The notes: a model not told the origin generated them from the sequence alone. Shown: positions 1 to 8,455, counted from the first letter of the stretch. The stretch is 45,971 nt of DNA from an uncultured Saprospiraceae bacterium (GCA_937923345.1 CAKZVJ010000051.1:1-45971); one strand, 5' to 3'. Numbers and translations are program-made.

Positions 1-38
1 ATGGCCCCAAATAGACAACCTCTTTGCCCAAATTCTGT

Positions 39-46
39 TATCTTTG
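39..46 (+). promoter_or_regulatory. -7 promoter box of lipA
   Basis: TATCTTTG is an exact match to the Bacteroidota -7 consensus TAnnTTTG and lies 27 bases ahead of the ATG at 74. No convincing -33 TTG is seen at the usual spacing. The box also shows that the in-frame TTG at 44, which overlaps it, is not the start codon. Confidence 0.6.
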
Positions 47-73
47 TACTTTAATCGTATACATGAGAATTGC

Positions 74-946
74 ATGAAGGAACTGCCGATCGTACAAAAA
101 AAGGAGGAAAGAACGCGAAAACCGTCGTGGTTGCGTGTAAAACTGCCTATTGGACCTGAGTTCAAGAAGGTGAGATCGCTGGTGGATCAGTATAATTTGC
201 ATACCATCTGTCAATCTGGCAACTGTCCTAATATGGGCGAATGCTGGGGTGCTGGTACGGCAACTTTCATGATTCTAGGCAATACTTGTACTCGCTCGTG
301 CAGCTTCTGCGCCGTGAAGACGGGTAGGCCGCCGGAGTATGATGAGGATGAACCGCGACGTGTGGCTGAGGCGATTCGACTCATGGAGGTGAAGCACGCC
401 GTGATTACTTCTGTGAATCGGGATGAGCTCAAGGATCGGGGTGCTGAGATTTGGTACCAAACGGTGGTCGCGGTCAAGGAGCAGTCGCCCGCTACCACTA
501 TCGAGACTTTGATCCCTGATGTGAAGGCCAATTGGGAAGCCCTCGAGCGTATGATCGCAGGAGGCCAAGAGGTCGTCTCTCATAATATGGAAACGGTGGA
601 AGCCTTGTATCGCAAGGTCCGACCGCAAGCCAAATACCACCGCAGCCTGGAACAAATCAAACGCATCAAGGACGCTGGCCACCGAACAAAAACGGGCATC
701 ATGGTTGGTCTTGGCGAAACGCCAGCACAGGTGGAGCAAGTCATGGATGACCTGATCGAGAGTGGCTGTGATGTACTCACGATAGGTCAGTATCTACAAC
801 CTACCAAAATGCACTTGGCTGTTGATGAATTTATTCATCCAGATCAGTTTGCTGCCTATAAGGAAATGGGACTGGAGAAGGGGTTTAATTTTGTGGAAAG
901 TGGGCCCTTGGTGAGAAGCTCTTATCATGCGGAAAGGCACCTTTGA
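74..946 (+). CDS. lipA: Lipoyl synthase
   Basis: Radical SAM enzyme that inserts two sulfurs into protein-bound octanoyl groups to make lipoyl cofactors of pyruvate/2-oxoglutarate dehydrogenases and the glycine cleavage H protein; cytoplasmic. Counted from the ATG at 74 (290 aa), the auxiliary cluster cysteines are C46, C51 and C57, the radical SAM motif CTRSCSFC supplies C72, C76 and C79, and the C-terminal RSSYH motif (about 281-285) supplies the serine ligand of the auxiliary cluster. Length and motif order are normal for the family. An upstream in-frame TTG at 44 overlaps the -7 box, so the ATG at 74 is preferred. The stop codon is directly followed by an AT-rich repeat. The gcvT gene nearby acts in a pathway that needs lipoylated H protein, although the two genes are not in one operon. 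Confidence 0.96.
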   Translation: MKELPIVQKKEERTRKPSWLRVKLPIGPEFKKVRSLVDQYNLHTICQSGNCPNMGECWGAGTATFMILGNTCTRSCSFCAVKTGRPPEYDEDEPRRVAEAIRLMEVKHAVITSVNRDELKDRGAEIWYQTVVAVKEQSPATTIETLIPDVKANWEALERMIAGGQEVVSHNMETVEALYRKVRPQAKYHRSLEQIKRIKDAGHRTKTGIMVGLGETPAQVEQVMDDLIESGCDVLTIGQYLQPTKMHLAVDEFIHPDQFAAYKEMGLEKGFNFVESGPLVRSSYHAERHL

Positions 947-948
947 AG

Positions 949-982
949 TAATTATGAAGTATGAATTATGAGTTATGAATTT
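949..982 (+). repeat. ATTATGAATTATGA-type repeat, left arm
   Basis: A run of imperfect ATTATGA/GTTATGA units begins two bases after the lipA stop codon. It is matched in inverse orientation at 1517-1549, so that the two arms bracket the four-helix-bundle gene. A third, related copy is at 2183-2216. Confidence 0.65.
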
Positions 983-1020
983 GCATTTCGCACGTGTTCA
1001 TGATCTTTATGGAGCATTTT

Positions 1021-1395
1021 TCATTTTCCCTTTTTGTTGTTTTCTTTTGAGGTACAGATAATGGAAGCTAAAATTTTTCGAATCTCAATAATGTCTTTAG
1101 AAATGGATTCGAATATTATCTTGTCCGTATAGCCAGATCTGTAAAGCAATTCTATCCAATATTCTGTCTCATTAGCCTCTTTTTGCGCAATGGCCATTTT
1201 GTGAATAAAGTCAGCACGACTTTCAGCATGTTCAGCTTCTCTTATTAAAGCACCGATTGAAGTTCCACATCTCAAGAGTTGCTTACTCATAACATACTCC
1301 CCTTTTTCCTTAAGATACTTAAACATATTTATTATTCTAAGAGCAAACTCAAAGCTCTTATCTTTTACCGCATTTGGTTTCTTTTCAAGACGCAT
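1021..1395 (-). CDS. Four-helix-bundle protein (S23/IVP family)
   Basis: A 124-residue, all-helical protein with the family signature: an N-terminal helix rich in F/A/R (KSFEFALRIINMFKYL), the central QLLRCGTSIGALIREAEHAES segment (here split: QLLRCGTSIGA about residues 40-50, then REAEHAES) and a helix with KEANETEYWIELL (about 93-105). Members occur in intervening sequences of 23S rRNA genes, as the Avd accessory protein of diversity-generating retroelements, and as orphan genes in many Bacteroidota. No reverse transcriptase or template/variable repeats are seen nearby, so it is an orphan here. It runs opposite to both neighbours and is enclosed by inverted AT-rich repeats, which suggests insertion as a unit. 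Start: ATG with AAAAGG a few bases upstream. Its molecular role is not established. Confidence 0.85.
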   Translation of the reverse strand: MRLEKKPNAVKDKSFEFALRIINMFKYLKEKGEYVMSKQLLRCGTSIGALIREAEHAESRADFIHKMAIAQKEANETEYWIELLYRSGYTDKIIFESISKDIIEIRKILASIICTSKENNKKGK

Positions 1396-1516
1396 ATATT
1401 CCTTTTACTTATTAGACGACGTCAGAACACGGATTCCATAATTTTATCATTATTATTTTTCAATTTGTATGAAATTAACCAGTAGAATCATAATTTCACG
1501 GATATACAATAAAAGC

Positions 1517-1549
1517 ATTCATAATTCATCACTCATAATTCATAATTAA
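1517..1549 (-). repeat. ATTATGAATTATGA-type repeat, right arm
   Basis: TCATAATTCATAATT units; reversed, they align with the left arm at 949-982 over about 33 bases with few differences. The repeat ends 4 bases before the start of the following membrane-protein gene, so it may form part of that gene's leader. Confidence 0.65.
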
Positions 1550-1553
1550 GAAC

Positions 1554-1916
1554 ATGAACGCAGCTACAGCCAATCTTATCAACGGAATCGTATTAATCGC
1601 AATGGGTCTTTGGGGATATCTATCTTCGGCGACACCATCCCCTACGGCTTTGATCCCAGTTGGATTTGGAGTCATTCTTTTATTGCTTACCTCGGGGGTC
1701 AAGAAAGAAAACAAGGTCATCGCGCATGTAGCGGTGGTGCTTACCCTGCTGGTCTTGCTTATGATCGGTGGTATGGTGCTGCCAAAATCTATCCATATCG
1801 GAGGCTTGCGCCTAGTGCGTACGATCGCGATGTTGGCATCAGGAGTATTGGCGATGGTGATGTTCGTACGCTCCTTCATAGCGGCGAAGAAAGCGAGACA
1901 AGCAGCAGAAGGGTAA
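1554..1916 (+). CDS. Small four-helix integral membrane protein
   Basis: 120 residues with four hydrophobic segments (roughly 7-25, 32-48, 58-77 and 88-108) separated by short loops; the last segment is followed by a basic tail (AAKKARQAAEG). The layout (short glycine/proline turn SSATPSPTAL after the first helix, basic residues after the second) resembles uncharacterised small membrane proteins of the TMEM14-like type, but no catalytic or binding motif is visible and no function is proposed. It stands alone between two repeat arrays. A small hairpin followed by T residues lies just downstream. Codon structure and hydrophobic periodicity support it as a real gene; the name is descriptive only. 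Confidence 0.7.
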   Translation: MNAATANLINGIVLIAMGLWGYLSSATPSPTALIPVGFGVILLLLTSGVKKENKVIAHVAVVLTLLVLLMIGGMVLPKSIHIGGLRLVRTIAMLASGVLAMVMFVRSFIAAKKARQAAEG

Positions 1917-1927
1917 TACCTATTTCT

Positions 1928-1952
1928 GGATACTATTGCGTATCCTATTTTT
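1928..1952 (+). terminator. Putative intrinsic terminator
   Basis: GGATAC-TATTGC-GTATCC forms a 6-bp stem with a 6-base loop, followed by TATTTTTTT. It sits 12 bases after the stop of the small membrane protein gene. The stem is short, so the call is moderate. Confidence 0.45.
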
Positions 1953-1954
1953 TT

Positions 1955-2095
1955 GGGTGTCTCCCTCAAAAGGCTAGGCTACGGGCCGCGCATTTTGAGG
2001 GACCGGGCTCTATCAGAGGCCGCGTTCGCTCCCGTCCCAGCTGAAAAAAGCTGCGACTGAGCCCGCTGGGCTCATCTTACCGATCCCTGACACGG
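1955..2095 (-). repeat. Structured intergenic repeat, family A (copy 1)
   Basis: Read on the minus strand this starts CGTGTCAGGGAT, passes through GATAGAGCCCG, forms a 9-bp hairpin (CCCTCAAAA at 1963-1971 with TTTTGAGGG at 1993-2001), and closes with GAGACACCCAAAA. GTGTC and GACAC at its two ends are complementary. The same order of parts is found at 32686-32871 (plus) and 30989-31128 (minus). It is GC-rich compared with its surroundings and carries no credible reading frame. Together with the AT-rich repeat at 2183-2216 it accounts for most of the gap between 1917 and 2249. Confidence 0.7.
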
Positions 2096-2182
2096 GGCTT
2101 AGCGGTAGAATAGAGCCAATCTTTCTGAAAATGCTGTCCATACTGGGTCTAGACCACTAGGATTCAAAGTGCTAGTCGGTCA

Positions 2183-2216
2183 ATTCATATCTCATAATTC
2201 ATAACTCATAATTTTT
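2183..2216 (-). repeat. ATTATGAATTATGA-type repeat, third copy
   Basis: ATTCATATCTCATAATTCATAACTCATAATT-type units in the same orientation as 1517-1549. It lies directly upstream of the -7 box at 2222, in the place where a -33 element would be expected, so it may influence transcription of the PPIase gene. Confidence 0.55.
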
Positions 2217-2221
2217 TAAGG

Positions 2222-2229
2222 TATATTTG
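2222..2229 (+). promoter_or_regulatory. -7 promoter box of the PPIase-gcvT operon
   Basis: TATATTTG matches TAnnTTTG exactly and lies 20 bases ahead of the ATG at 2250. No clear -33 TTG is present; the upstream sequence is the AT-rich repeat. Confidence 0.6.
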
Positions 2230-2249
2230 CCGACCAGAAAAATCATTTC

Positions 2250-4262
2250 ATGAATAAGTATACTTCTCACCTTGTAGGCCTGCTAGCTGTACTGATAATG
2301 TATAGCTGTGTTCCTGTTACTGAGGAAGTTATAACAGATGTGGAGCTTAGTCCTGCAGATCCTGTTTTCCAGAATATTATAGACCATCAAGACAAAGCCC
2401 AATCAGATAGTCTGTACACCTACTTTGAGCACTCCAATCCGGGCTACAGATACGCTAGTGCTATGGCCTTCGCCTCCGTTCGAGACACGAATGCCTTGGC
2501 TCAACTGAATCCACTGCTCCAAGATAATAATGAGGACGTCCGTTGTGCAGCAGCCTATGCCATCGGGCAGATAGGACACAAAAGCGGAGTGGCCTTATTG
2601 ATCAATAATTTTGAACGTACAGACTCCTTGAAAGAGTGGACGAGATACAATCAAACCGTATTAGAAGCCGTAGGGAAATGTGGTACCAAAAAGGAACTGG
2701 AATTTATCAGTGCTATCTCATCCTATGGAGTAGCAGATACTTTGCTGTTGCTAGGGCAAGCGCAGAGTCTCTATCGTTTTGGACTAAGAGGCCTGACCAA
2801 TACTAAGGGAACGCAAAGAATGATCGACCTCCTAGACAATGCTAAGACACCAAGCAATGTGATGATGTATGCAGCGCAATATCTCTCGCGCGCAAAATAT
2901 CCAACACTGAGTGAAGCCAATATAGCGGCCATCATCCGCAGAATAAATAACACTGAATCTACTGATGTCCAATCTGCCTTGGCTATCGCCTTGGGAAAAA
3001 CAAAAACCCCAAAAGCACAAGCAGAACTAATGGGCTTGTACGACCGGGCGTCTAACACCTTGGTAAAGTGCAATATCATTCGTGCGTTGAAAAATTTTCC
3101 CTATGCCTCGGTTCAGTCTGCCGCTTTCAAGGCCCTTAGGAGTAAAGACGTACAATTAGCCCAGACAGCTGCAGAATTCTTCTACACCAATGGAGAAGGA
3201 ACAGACGGCTCTGTTTATTACCAAATGTCAAATGATAGTATCAATCCGATTGTAGAATTGAGCCTGTTGAAAGCCGCTAATAAGCACATTTCTCCAGTCT
3301 ATGAAGCCCAAAACTTATTGGTCAACAACAAGCTAAAGCGAATTTTTAGAGATACAACCAATAGTCCTAGTGGTAGAGCATACGCCTTAAAAGGGCTTGC
3401 AGATTATGGATGGAACTACAAATACATTTATAGAAATGGATTTACGAACAGTAGTCCAGTCATCAGAACTGCCACCTTAGAGGCCTTGCAAACTATCGTC
3501 ACTGATCCATTCTTCGATAGGAATTTTGGTTTGGGTAGAAAGCAAGTAAAAAAAGAATTGAGTCAATATATTGCTTCAGCCATCAACGGTAAAGATCCTG
3601 CCATGAAAGCGGTAGCCGCCCAAATATTGGCAGACAGCACACTCAACTTCAAAGAACTGTACGAAAATAGTAGTTTCCTTCACGTAGCCAAACGAAATCT
3701 TAAGCTCCCGCAAGAAACAGAAACCTTATACTTTTTGCAAAGTGCGATCAATACTTTTGATGGTACGAATGTGGAGTTGCCTGCGCCAGAATACAATCAT
3801 CCTATTGATTGGAATCTGTACGGCAGCCTATCCGAAAATCCACAAGTCAGAATCGAAACTAAAAAGGGAGATATTGTTTTGGATCTATATCCACTAGACG
3901 CGCCTGGAAGTACGACCAGCTTCATAAAGTTGGTAAAGGAAGGATATTATGATGGTAAAAATTTTCATAGAATGGTGCCCAATTTTGTGATACAAGGAGG
4001 GTGTCCGAGAGGAGATGGCTATGGTGGACTAGACTACTCTCTCCGTAGTGAAGTGAGCCAAAAATACTACGATGCAGGTGGATATCTAGGGATGGCCTCC
4101 GCTGGACCAAATACAGAAGGGGTACAATGGTTTATTACCCATAGCGCAACACCCCATTTAGACGGAAGATATACTATCTTTGGAAAAGTAAAAAAAGGAA
4201 TGGACGTGGTCCAAAACATACAAGTTGGAGATATCATTGAAACAGTAAAAATTCTAAATTAA
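2250..4262 (+). CDS. HEAT-repeat lipoprotein with C-terminal cyclophilin-type peptidyl-prolyl isomerase
   Basis: A 670-residue envelope lipoprotein. Signal peptide with lipobox ending IMYSC puts the lipidated cysteine at residue 20. Residues about 60-500 are helical HEAT-like repeats (for example the segment with NNEDVRCAAAYAIGQIGHKSG, split here: DVRCAAAYAIGQIGHKSG). Residues about 532-670 form a cyclophilin domain with FHRMVPNFVIQGG, WFITHSATPHLDG and YTIFGKV, the expected active-site segments for cis-trans isomerisation of prolyl bonds. The fusion suggests a periplasm-facing or surface folding factor whose HEAT scaffold binds clients; that role is inferred. gcvT starts two bases after its stop, so the two are very probably co-transcribed, although no functional link is evident. 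Confidence 0.9.
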   Translation: MNKYTSHLVGLLAVLIMYSCVPVTEEVITDVELSPADPVFQNIIDHQDKAQSDSLYTYFEHSNPGYRYASAMAFASVRDTNALAQLNPLLQDNNEDVRCAAAYAIGQIGHKSGVALLINNFERTDSLKEWTRYNQTVLEAVGKCGTKKELEFISAISSYGVADTLLLLGQAQSLYRFGLRGLTNTKGTQRMIDLLDNAKTPSNVMMYAAQYLSRAKYPTLSEANIAAIIRRINNTESTDVQSALAIALGKTKTPKAQAELMGLYDRASNTLVKCNIIRALKNFPYASVQSAAFKALRSKDVQLAQTAAEFFYTNGEGTDGSVYYQMSNDSINPIVELSLLKAANKHISPVYEAQNLLVNNKLKRIFRDTTNSPSGRAYALKGLADYGWNYKYIYRNGFTNSSPVIRTATLEALQTIVTDPFFDRNFGLGRKQVKKELSQYIASAINGKDPAMKAVAAQILADSTLNFKELYENSSFLHVAKRNLKLPQETETLYFLQSAINTFDGTNVELPAPEYNHPIDWNLYGSLSENPQVRIETKKGDIVLDLYPLDAPGSTTSFIKLVKEGYYDGKNFHRMVPNFVIQGGCPRGDGYGGLDYSLRSEVSQKYYDAGGYLGMASAGPNTEGVQWFITHSATPHLDGRYTIFGKVKKGMDVVQNIQVGDIIETVKILN

Positions 4263-4264
4263 AG

Positions 4265-5392
4265 ATGAGTACGACACAAGAAAGCATTAAAGAAACACCA
4301 ATTAGCAGTAGACATATCGAATTGGGCGCCAAAATGGCCTCTTTTGCAGGCTATAATATGCCCATTTCTTATACGAGCATCAAGGAAGAACATAAGGCGG
4401 TAAGAGAAAATGTGGGTGTCTTTGACGTATCGCACATGGGAGAATTTATTGTACGTGGGGTAGATGCATTGCCATTTCTACAAAAAATAACTACCAATGA
4501 TGTTTCGAAATTAGAGATAGGCCAAATACAGTACTCTTGTATGCCCAATCTCACGGGAGGGATTATGGATGATCTTCTCGTATATCGTCTATCAGAAGAA
4601 AATTGTTCTGCTGGAGAGCGAGCGTATATGATGGTAGTCAATGCAGGCAACATCGCTAAGAACTGGGATTGGGTGTCGGAACAAAACAATCACAATATTC
4701 ACATCTTAAATATTTCTGATCGTACTGGTTTATTGGCAGTGCAAGGACCGAATGCCACGAAGTTTTTACAAGAGATGACCGATATTGATCTGTCAGCTAT
4801 CAAATACTACAACTTTGTAAGAGGAGATTTTGCTGGCATGAGTAATGTCATTATTTCTGCTACCGGATATACTGGCTCTGGAGGATTTGAGATATATGTC
4901 AATTCTGATCAGTTACCTACCCTATGGGATTCTATGATGAGACTAGGCAAGCATCACAATGTAGTACCCTGTGGTCTAGGTGCTAGAGATACGTTGAGAT
5001 TAGAGATGGGGTACTGTCTATACGGCAATGATATTGATGAAAAAACATCTCCAATCGAAGCTGGCTTGAGCTGGATCACTAAACTCAGCAAGGGAGAATT
5101 TAACTCTAGCGAGATATTTGCACAGCAAAAAACAAAGGGGCCAAGTAGAAAGTTGATGGCTTTCATTATCGAAGATCGTCGTGTCCCTAGACATGGCTAC
5201 AATATTGAAAATGACAAAGGAGAAAAGATAGGTGTGGTTACATCCGGTACGATGTCGCCTAGCTTAAATATTCCTATTGGGATGGGCTATATTGACGCCG
5301 CGCACGCAAAACTGAATACGCCTATTTTTGTCGATACTGGCAAAAAGAAACTAGCCGGTGAACTAGTCAAAGCGCCCTTTTTAAAAATATAG
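4265..5392 (+). CDS. gcvT: Glycine cleavage system T protein (aminomethyltransferase)
   Basis: Transfers the methylene group from the aminomethyl-lipoyl arm of H protein to tetrahydrofolate, releasing ammonia; cytoplasmic. The 375-residue length is typical. Recognisable segments are FDVSHMGEF (about 52-60), TNDVSKLEIGQIQYSCM, LLAVQGPNA (about 156-164), ATGYTGSGGFEIY (about 199-211), GLGARDTLRLEMG (about 238-250) and a C-terminal beta-barrel with RRVPRHGY and SGTMSPSLN. The start ATG lies two bases after the stop of the PPIase lipoprotein gene. Neither gcvH nor gcvP is in the window, and no glycine riboswitch precedes the gene, so any control would come from the promoter at 2222. Confidence 0.96.
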   Translation: MSTTQESIKETPISSRHIELGAKMASFAGYNMPISYTSIKEEHKAVRENVGVFDVSHMGEFIVRGVDALPFLQKITTNDVSKLEIGQIQYSCMPNLTGGIMDDLLVYRLSEENCSAGERAYMMVVNAGNIAKNWDWVSEQNNHNIHILNISDRTGLLAVQGPNATKFLQEMTDIDLSAIKYYNFVRGDFAGMSNVIISATGYTGSGGFEIYVNSDQLPTLWDSMMRLGKHHNVVPCGLGARDTLRLEMGYCLYGNDIDEKTSPIEAGLSWITKLSKGEFNSSEIFAQQKTKGPSRKLMAFIIEDRRVPRHGYNIENDKGEKIGVVTSGTMSPSLNIPIGMGYIDAAHAKLNTPIFVDTGKKKLAGELVKAPFLKI

Positions 5393-5452
5393 TATTATTC
5401 TCTAATTGCTTATCGCCCAAGAAAAGCGTGGGTCTTAAGAGAAATTGAAAGC

Positions 5453-5953
5453 ATGAATTTTCCAGAAGGTAAAGATAAATTTATTCATTCATGGGGTACC
5501 CTCGGGTCAAACTGGGGGATCAACCGTACTATGGCGCAAATCCATGCTTTATTACTCATTGCTCCCGAAGCTATGAATGCAGAGGAGATTAGAGATGAGC
5601 TGCAAATCTCTATGGGAAATGCCAATATGAATTTGCGCGCCCTCATAGACTGGGGCTTGGTGTATAAAGAACTCAAAACGGGAGAAAGAAAAGACTTTTT
5701 TGTAGCAGAAAAAGACATGCTGGAAATTGTCAAAAAAATAATTCAACAGCGTAAGAAAAAAGAACTAGAGCCCCTCACCAAAGTGCTTGATGAATTGTCT
5801 GCGGTACAAGCTGAAGATCAGCAATCCGCTGAATTTGTGAAGGTAATGAATGAGATAAAATTATTTTCTAGCAAAACAGACACGCTGTTGGAGCGAATAT
5901 CTACTTCTGATGGCAACTGGCTATTTGGTACTTTTTTGGGCTTAATCAAATAA
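5453..5953 (+). CDS. GbsR/MarR-type transcriptional regulator
   Basis: 166 residues. Residues about 20-85 form a winged helix-turn-helix: IHALLLIAPEAMNAEEIRDE contains the first helices and ISMGNANMNLRALIDWGLV the recognition helix, followed by a beta wing (YKELKTGERKDFFVAE). The remainder is a long helix with KKIIQQRKKKELEP and a C-terminal helix for dimerisation. The order and spacing fit the GbsR branch of the MarR superfamily, which in other bacteria responds to choline or osmotic signals; the ligand here cannot be read from the sequence. It is preceded by a 60-base gap after gcvT and followed by a 198-base gap that holds a perfect 8-bp palindrome (6071-6092), a possible target. Confidence 0.85.
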   Translation: MNFPEGKDKFIHSWGTLGSNWGINRTMAQIHALLLIAPEAMNAEEIRDELQISMGNANMNLRALIDWGLVYKELKTGERKDFFVAEKDMLEIVKKIIQQRKKKELEPLTKVLDELSAVQAEDQQSAEFVKVMNEIKLFSSKTDTLLERISTSDGNWLFGTFLGLIK

Positions 5954-6070
5954 TCCCACTTTTCTCTTTTTGTATCCTACAAGGAATAGCCTCTGCTTTC
6001 CTTTCATTTCTCTATTTTATACCGTAATTTTCGAATCAGTATAATAATATTGGTTCTTCTCCCAAGCTTT

Positions 6071-6092
6071 AAATTAGAAAAAAATCTAATTT
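6071..6092. promoter_or_regulatory. Perfect 8-bp inverted repeat, possible operator
   Basis: AAATTAGA, six A residues, then TCTAATTT. It lies between the GbsR-type regulator and the DUF1015 gene, 60 bases ahead of the latter's start. It could be an operator or an mRNA hairpin; neither is shown. The 6-base loop and lack of a following T run argue against a terminator. Confidence 0.3.
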
Positions 6093-6151
6093 GATGGTAA
6101 CCTATGGAGCTGAATAAAAGAAGGACCTAACAAAATCAAACATTTCAATAC

Positions 6152-7246
6152 ATGTTAATACGTCCATTTAGAGCGGTATTGCCTAATATGAAGTTCGTTG
6201 CCTCTCCGAAAGCGTTTTTCTCTTCTGTGAGAGAAAAATACCCCGACTACAAAAAGGGTAATTTTTTCAAAAAAGCAGCTAAAGAGGCGATCTATGTTTT
6301 GCAAATAGAGCGCAATGGTGAGATGCATGAAGGAATTGTCACCTGTGCGCATATCGACGAATTTGTATCTCAACGGATAAAAAAACATGAAAACACGATT
6401 AGTGTTAAGGAGCAGCAGCAGATAGACCTAATCCTAAAGCGAGGAGCAGGAGTTAAGCCGGTGCTTGTCTTTCACAAAGAAGTAAAGAAAATAAGTGACT
6501 GGATAAAAGATATTATCACTCGAAAGCGACTATTAGAAATAAAATTCAATGCAAAAGAGATACATCGCATCTGGACTGTAACTGACGCTGAAGAAATTGA
6601 ACACATTTGCAAGTTGTTCAAGAAACATATTCCTGAAGGGTATATCGCAGATGGCCATCATCGTTGTGCGTCTACAGCATTGATGTCTGCGAATCATAAT
6701 GAGGAAGAAGTCAATCCTTATGAATACTTAATGACCTCCTTCTTTCCATCAACACATCTAAAAATTTACGATTTTAATCGCATTGTCAATGCCTTACAAG
6801 ATATTTCTCCAGTGAATTTTATAGTACAACTATCAGAGCATTGCGACATTTCTGTTCTAGACAAATACAGAAAACCAAAGGAGAAGTTTGAGATCATCAT
6901 GTATCTTGGCAAGGAATGGTATTGCCTAAAGTGGAAAAAGAAACTGCTAAGAAGTAAGAAAAATATTTTACTAGATGCCAACCTTATGAATAAATATATC
7001 CTGAATGACATTCTAGGTTTTGAAGACATCCGTACAGATACTCGAATAAAATATTTAGAAGGAGTAAAAACAATAGAATCCTTCAAAAATCAATGCAACA
7101 AAATAGACAAGGGGATTGGCTTTATCCTATATCCAGTTGACATTCGAGACTTGATAGAAATTGCTGATCAAAAAAAGATAATGCCTCCAAAATCTACATG
7201 GTTTGAACCAAGAATGAAGAATGGCATCATTGTCCAAGAATTTTAA
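6152..7246 (+). CDS. DUF1015 family protein
   Basis: 364 residues, beginning with the family's typical N-terminus (MLIRPFRAVLPN) and carrying its best-known signature YIADGHHRCASTAL (about residues 167-180), followed by NPYEYLMTSFFPSTHLKIYDFNRIV. DUF1015 proteins are cytoplasmic and often encoded beside serA/serC in other Bacteroidota and in clostridia; a biochemical role has not been established. Here those serine genes are absent and the gene instead precedes an amidohydrolase by 11 bases, probably in one operon. The protein is somewhat shorter than the usual 400-420 residues, the difference being in the C-terminal half. The start ATG is the first in the frame and fits the family's N-terminus. 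Confidence 0.88.
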   Translation: MLIRPFRAVLPNMKFVASPKAFFSSVREKYPDYKKGNFFKKAAKEAIYVLQIERNGEMHEGIVTCAHIDEFVSQRIKKHENTISVKEQQQIDLILKRGAGVKPVLVFHKEVKKISDWIKDIITRKRLLEIKFNAKEIHRIWTVTDAEEIEHICKLFKKHIPEGYIADGHHRCASTALMSANHNEEEVNPYEYLMTSFFPSTHLKIYDFNRIVNALQDISPVNFIVQLSEHCDISVLDKYRKPKEKFEIIMYLGKEWYCLKWKKKLLRSKKNILLDANLMNKYILNDILGFEDIRTDTRIKYLEGVKTIESFKNQCNKIDKGIGFILYPVDIRDLIEIADQKKIMPPKSTWFEPRMKNGIIVQEF

Positions 7247-7257
7247 ATTATACATAC

Positions 7258-8451
7258 ATGCGTTATATAAGTGCCGACTACATTCACACAGGTAAAGGAG
7301 ATATCCTAATTGATCAGGTGATAATTATAGAGGAAAGTGGAAAGATCTTAGACATAAAGTCCACAGATGAGGTCGACTCTGACAAGATAGAGGTGCACAA
7401 AGGAAGCATTATCCCAGGACTAATTAATACGCACTGTCACTTAGAGCTATCGCATATGAAAGGTAAAGTACCTACGGGCACCAGTCTTATCCCTTTTATA
7501 TCTAGCGTTGTGTCCTTCAGAGATTCTCCACAAGAAGAAATAAATAATGCCATAGCAGAAGCAGACCAATACATGTATGATGAGGGGATTGTTGCCGTAG
7601 GGGACATCTCCAATAAGCTTGACACTAAAGAGCAAAAAGAAAAGAGTAAAATCAACTATTACACTTTTGTTGAGATGTTTGATTTTCTTCAAGAGGACTG
7701 GTCTCAAAAAGAATTTGACAAGTATTATGAAGTATTCAAAGGCCAAGCAAGAAGTGGAGGCAATAAAGTCAGTTGCGTTCCACATGCGCCTTATACCGTT
7801 TCAAAATCTTTATTTCAAAAGATAAATGAAACCAACTCTGAGGGCTGTACAGTAAGTATACACAATCAGGAGACGCCTCCAGAAAACGAACTATTCCTTG
7901 CTGGCAAAGGAGGCTTCTTGGATTTTTATAAAGGATTCAATATCCCATTGGACAAATTCAAAAGTACGGGTAAGCCAAGCATACAGTACGCCATTGAGAA
8001 CATGGATGCGGCACAGAGAACACTCTTTGTGCACAATACTTTGACTACAACCGAAGATATCCAATCTGCCCAAAATTGGAGCAAAAATGTGTATTGGGCC
8101 ACTTGCCCAAATGCGAATCTATACATCGAGAATCGCCTGCCTAACTACAAGTTTTTTATCGATCAACATGCTAAAATGACCATTGGGACCGATAGTCTAA
8201 CTTCTAATTGGCAACTATCCGTATTGGAGGAAATGAAAACCATCAGTAAATATCAATCTTATGTTGACTTCAAGACGCTTCTCCAATGGGCTACGATAAA
8301 TGGAGCACAAGCATTAGGTATGGAAGACACACTAGGCTCTATAGAAATTGGAAAAACGCCAGGTATCAATCTACTGGATGTAGAGGCCATAAAAAAAGAT
8401 GAATTAGTCTTTCAACTTAATTCATCTTCTTCTATCCAACGTATTGTGTAG
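7258..8451 (+). CDS. Amidohydrolase-family deaminase/hydrolase (chlorohydrolase-like)
   Basis: 397-residue metal-dependent hydrolase with a small N-terminal beta-sandwich and a TIM barrel. Metal ligands are visible: HCH in PGLINTHCHLELSH (H59 and H61), a histidine in CVPHAPYTVS, another in SIHNQE, and the aspartate in IGTDSLTSNW. These are the landmarks of the subgroup holding guanine/chlorohydrolases, S-adenosylhomocysteine deaminases and aminodeoxyfutalosine deaminase (MqnX). The last is attractive because some bacteria make menaquinone by the futalosine route, but no other mqn gene is in the window, so the substrate stays open. It follows the DUF1015 gene by 11 bases and converges with the esterase gene, whose stop lies 5 bases away; no terminator is seen between them. 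Confidence 0.85.
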   Translation: MRYISADYIHTGKGDILIDQVIIIEESGKILDIKSTDEVDSDKIEVHKGSIIPGLINTHCHLELSHMKGKVPTGTSLIPFISSVVSFRDSPQEEINNAIAEADQYMYDEGIVAVGDISNKLDTKEQKEKSKINYYTFVEMFDFLQEDWSQKEFDKYYEVFKGQARSGGNKVSCVPHAPYTVSKSLFQKINETNSEGCTVSIHNQETPPENELFLAGKGGFLDFYKGFNIPLDKFKSTGKPSIQYAIENMDAAQRTLFVHNTLTTTEDIQSAQNWSKNVYWATCPNANLYIENRLPNYKFFIDQHAKMTIGTDSLTSNWQLSVLEEMKTISKYQSYVDFKTLLQWATINGAQALGMEDTLGSIEIGKTPGINLLDVEAIKKDELVFQLNSSSSIQRIV

Positions 8452-8455
8452 ACGA

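Noticed and set aside
1021..1395. Avd of a diversity-generating retroelement
   Set aside because: No reverse transcriptase, template repeat or variable repeat is found in the neighbourhood; the gene is an orphan family member.
2130..2185. tRNA-like stretch with ACTAGGATTCAAAGTGCTAGT
   Set aside because: Only one arm-like stem can be formed; there is no acceptor stem, D arm or anticodon arm in register.
3900..4264. Glycine riboswitch ahead of gcvT
   Set aside because: gcvT begins two bases after an upstream coding sequence, leaving no leader.
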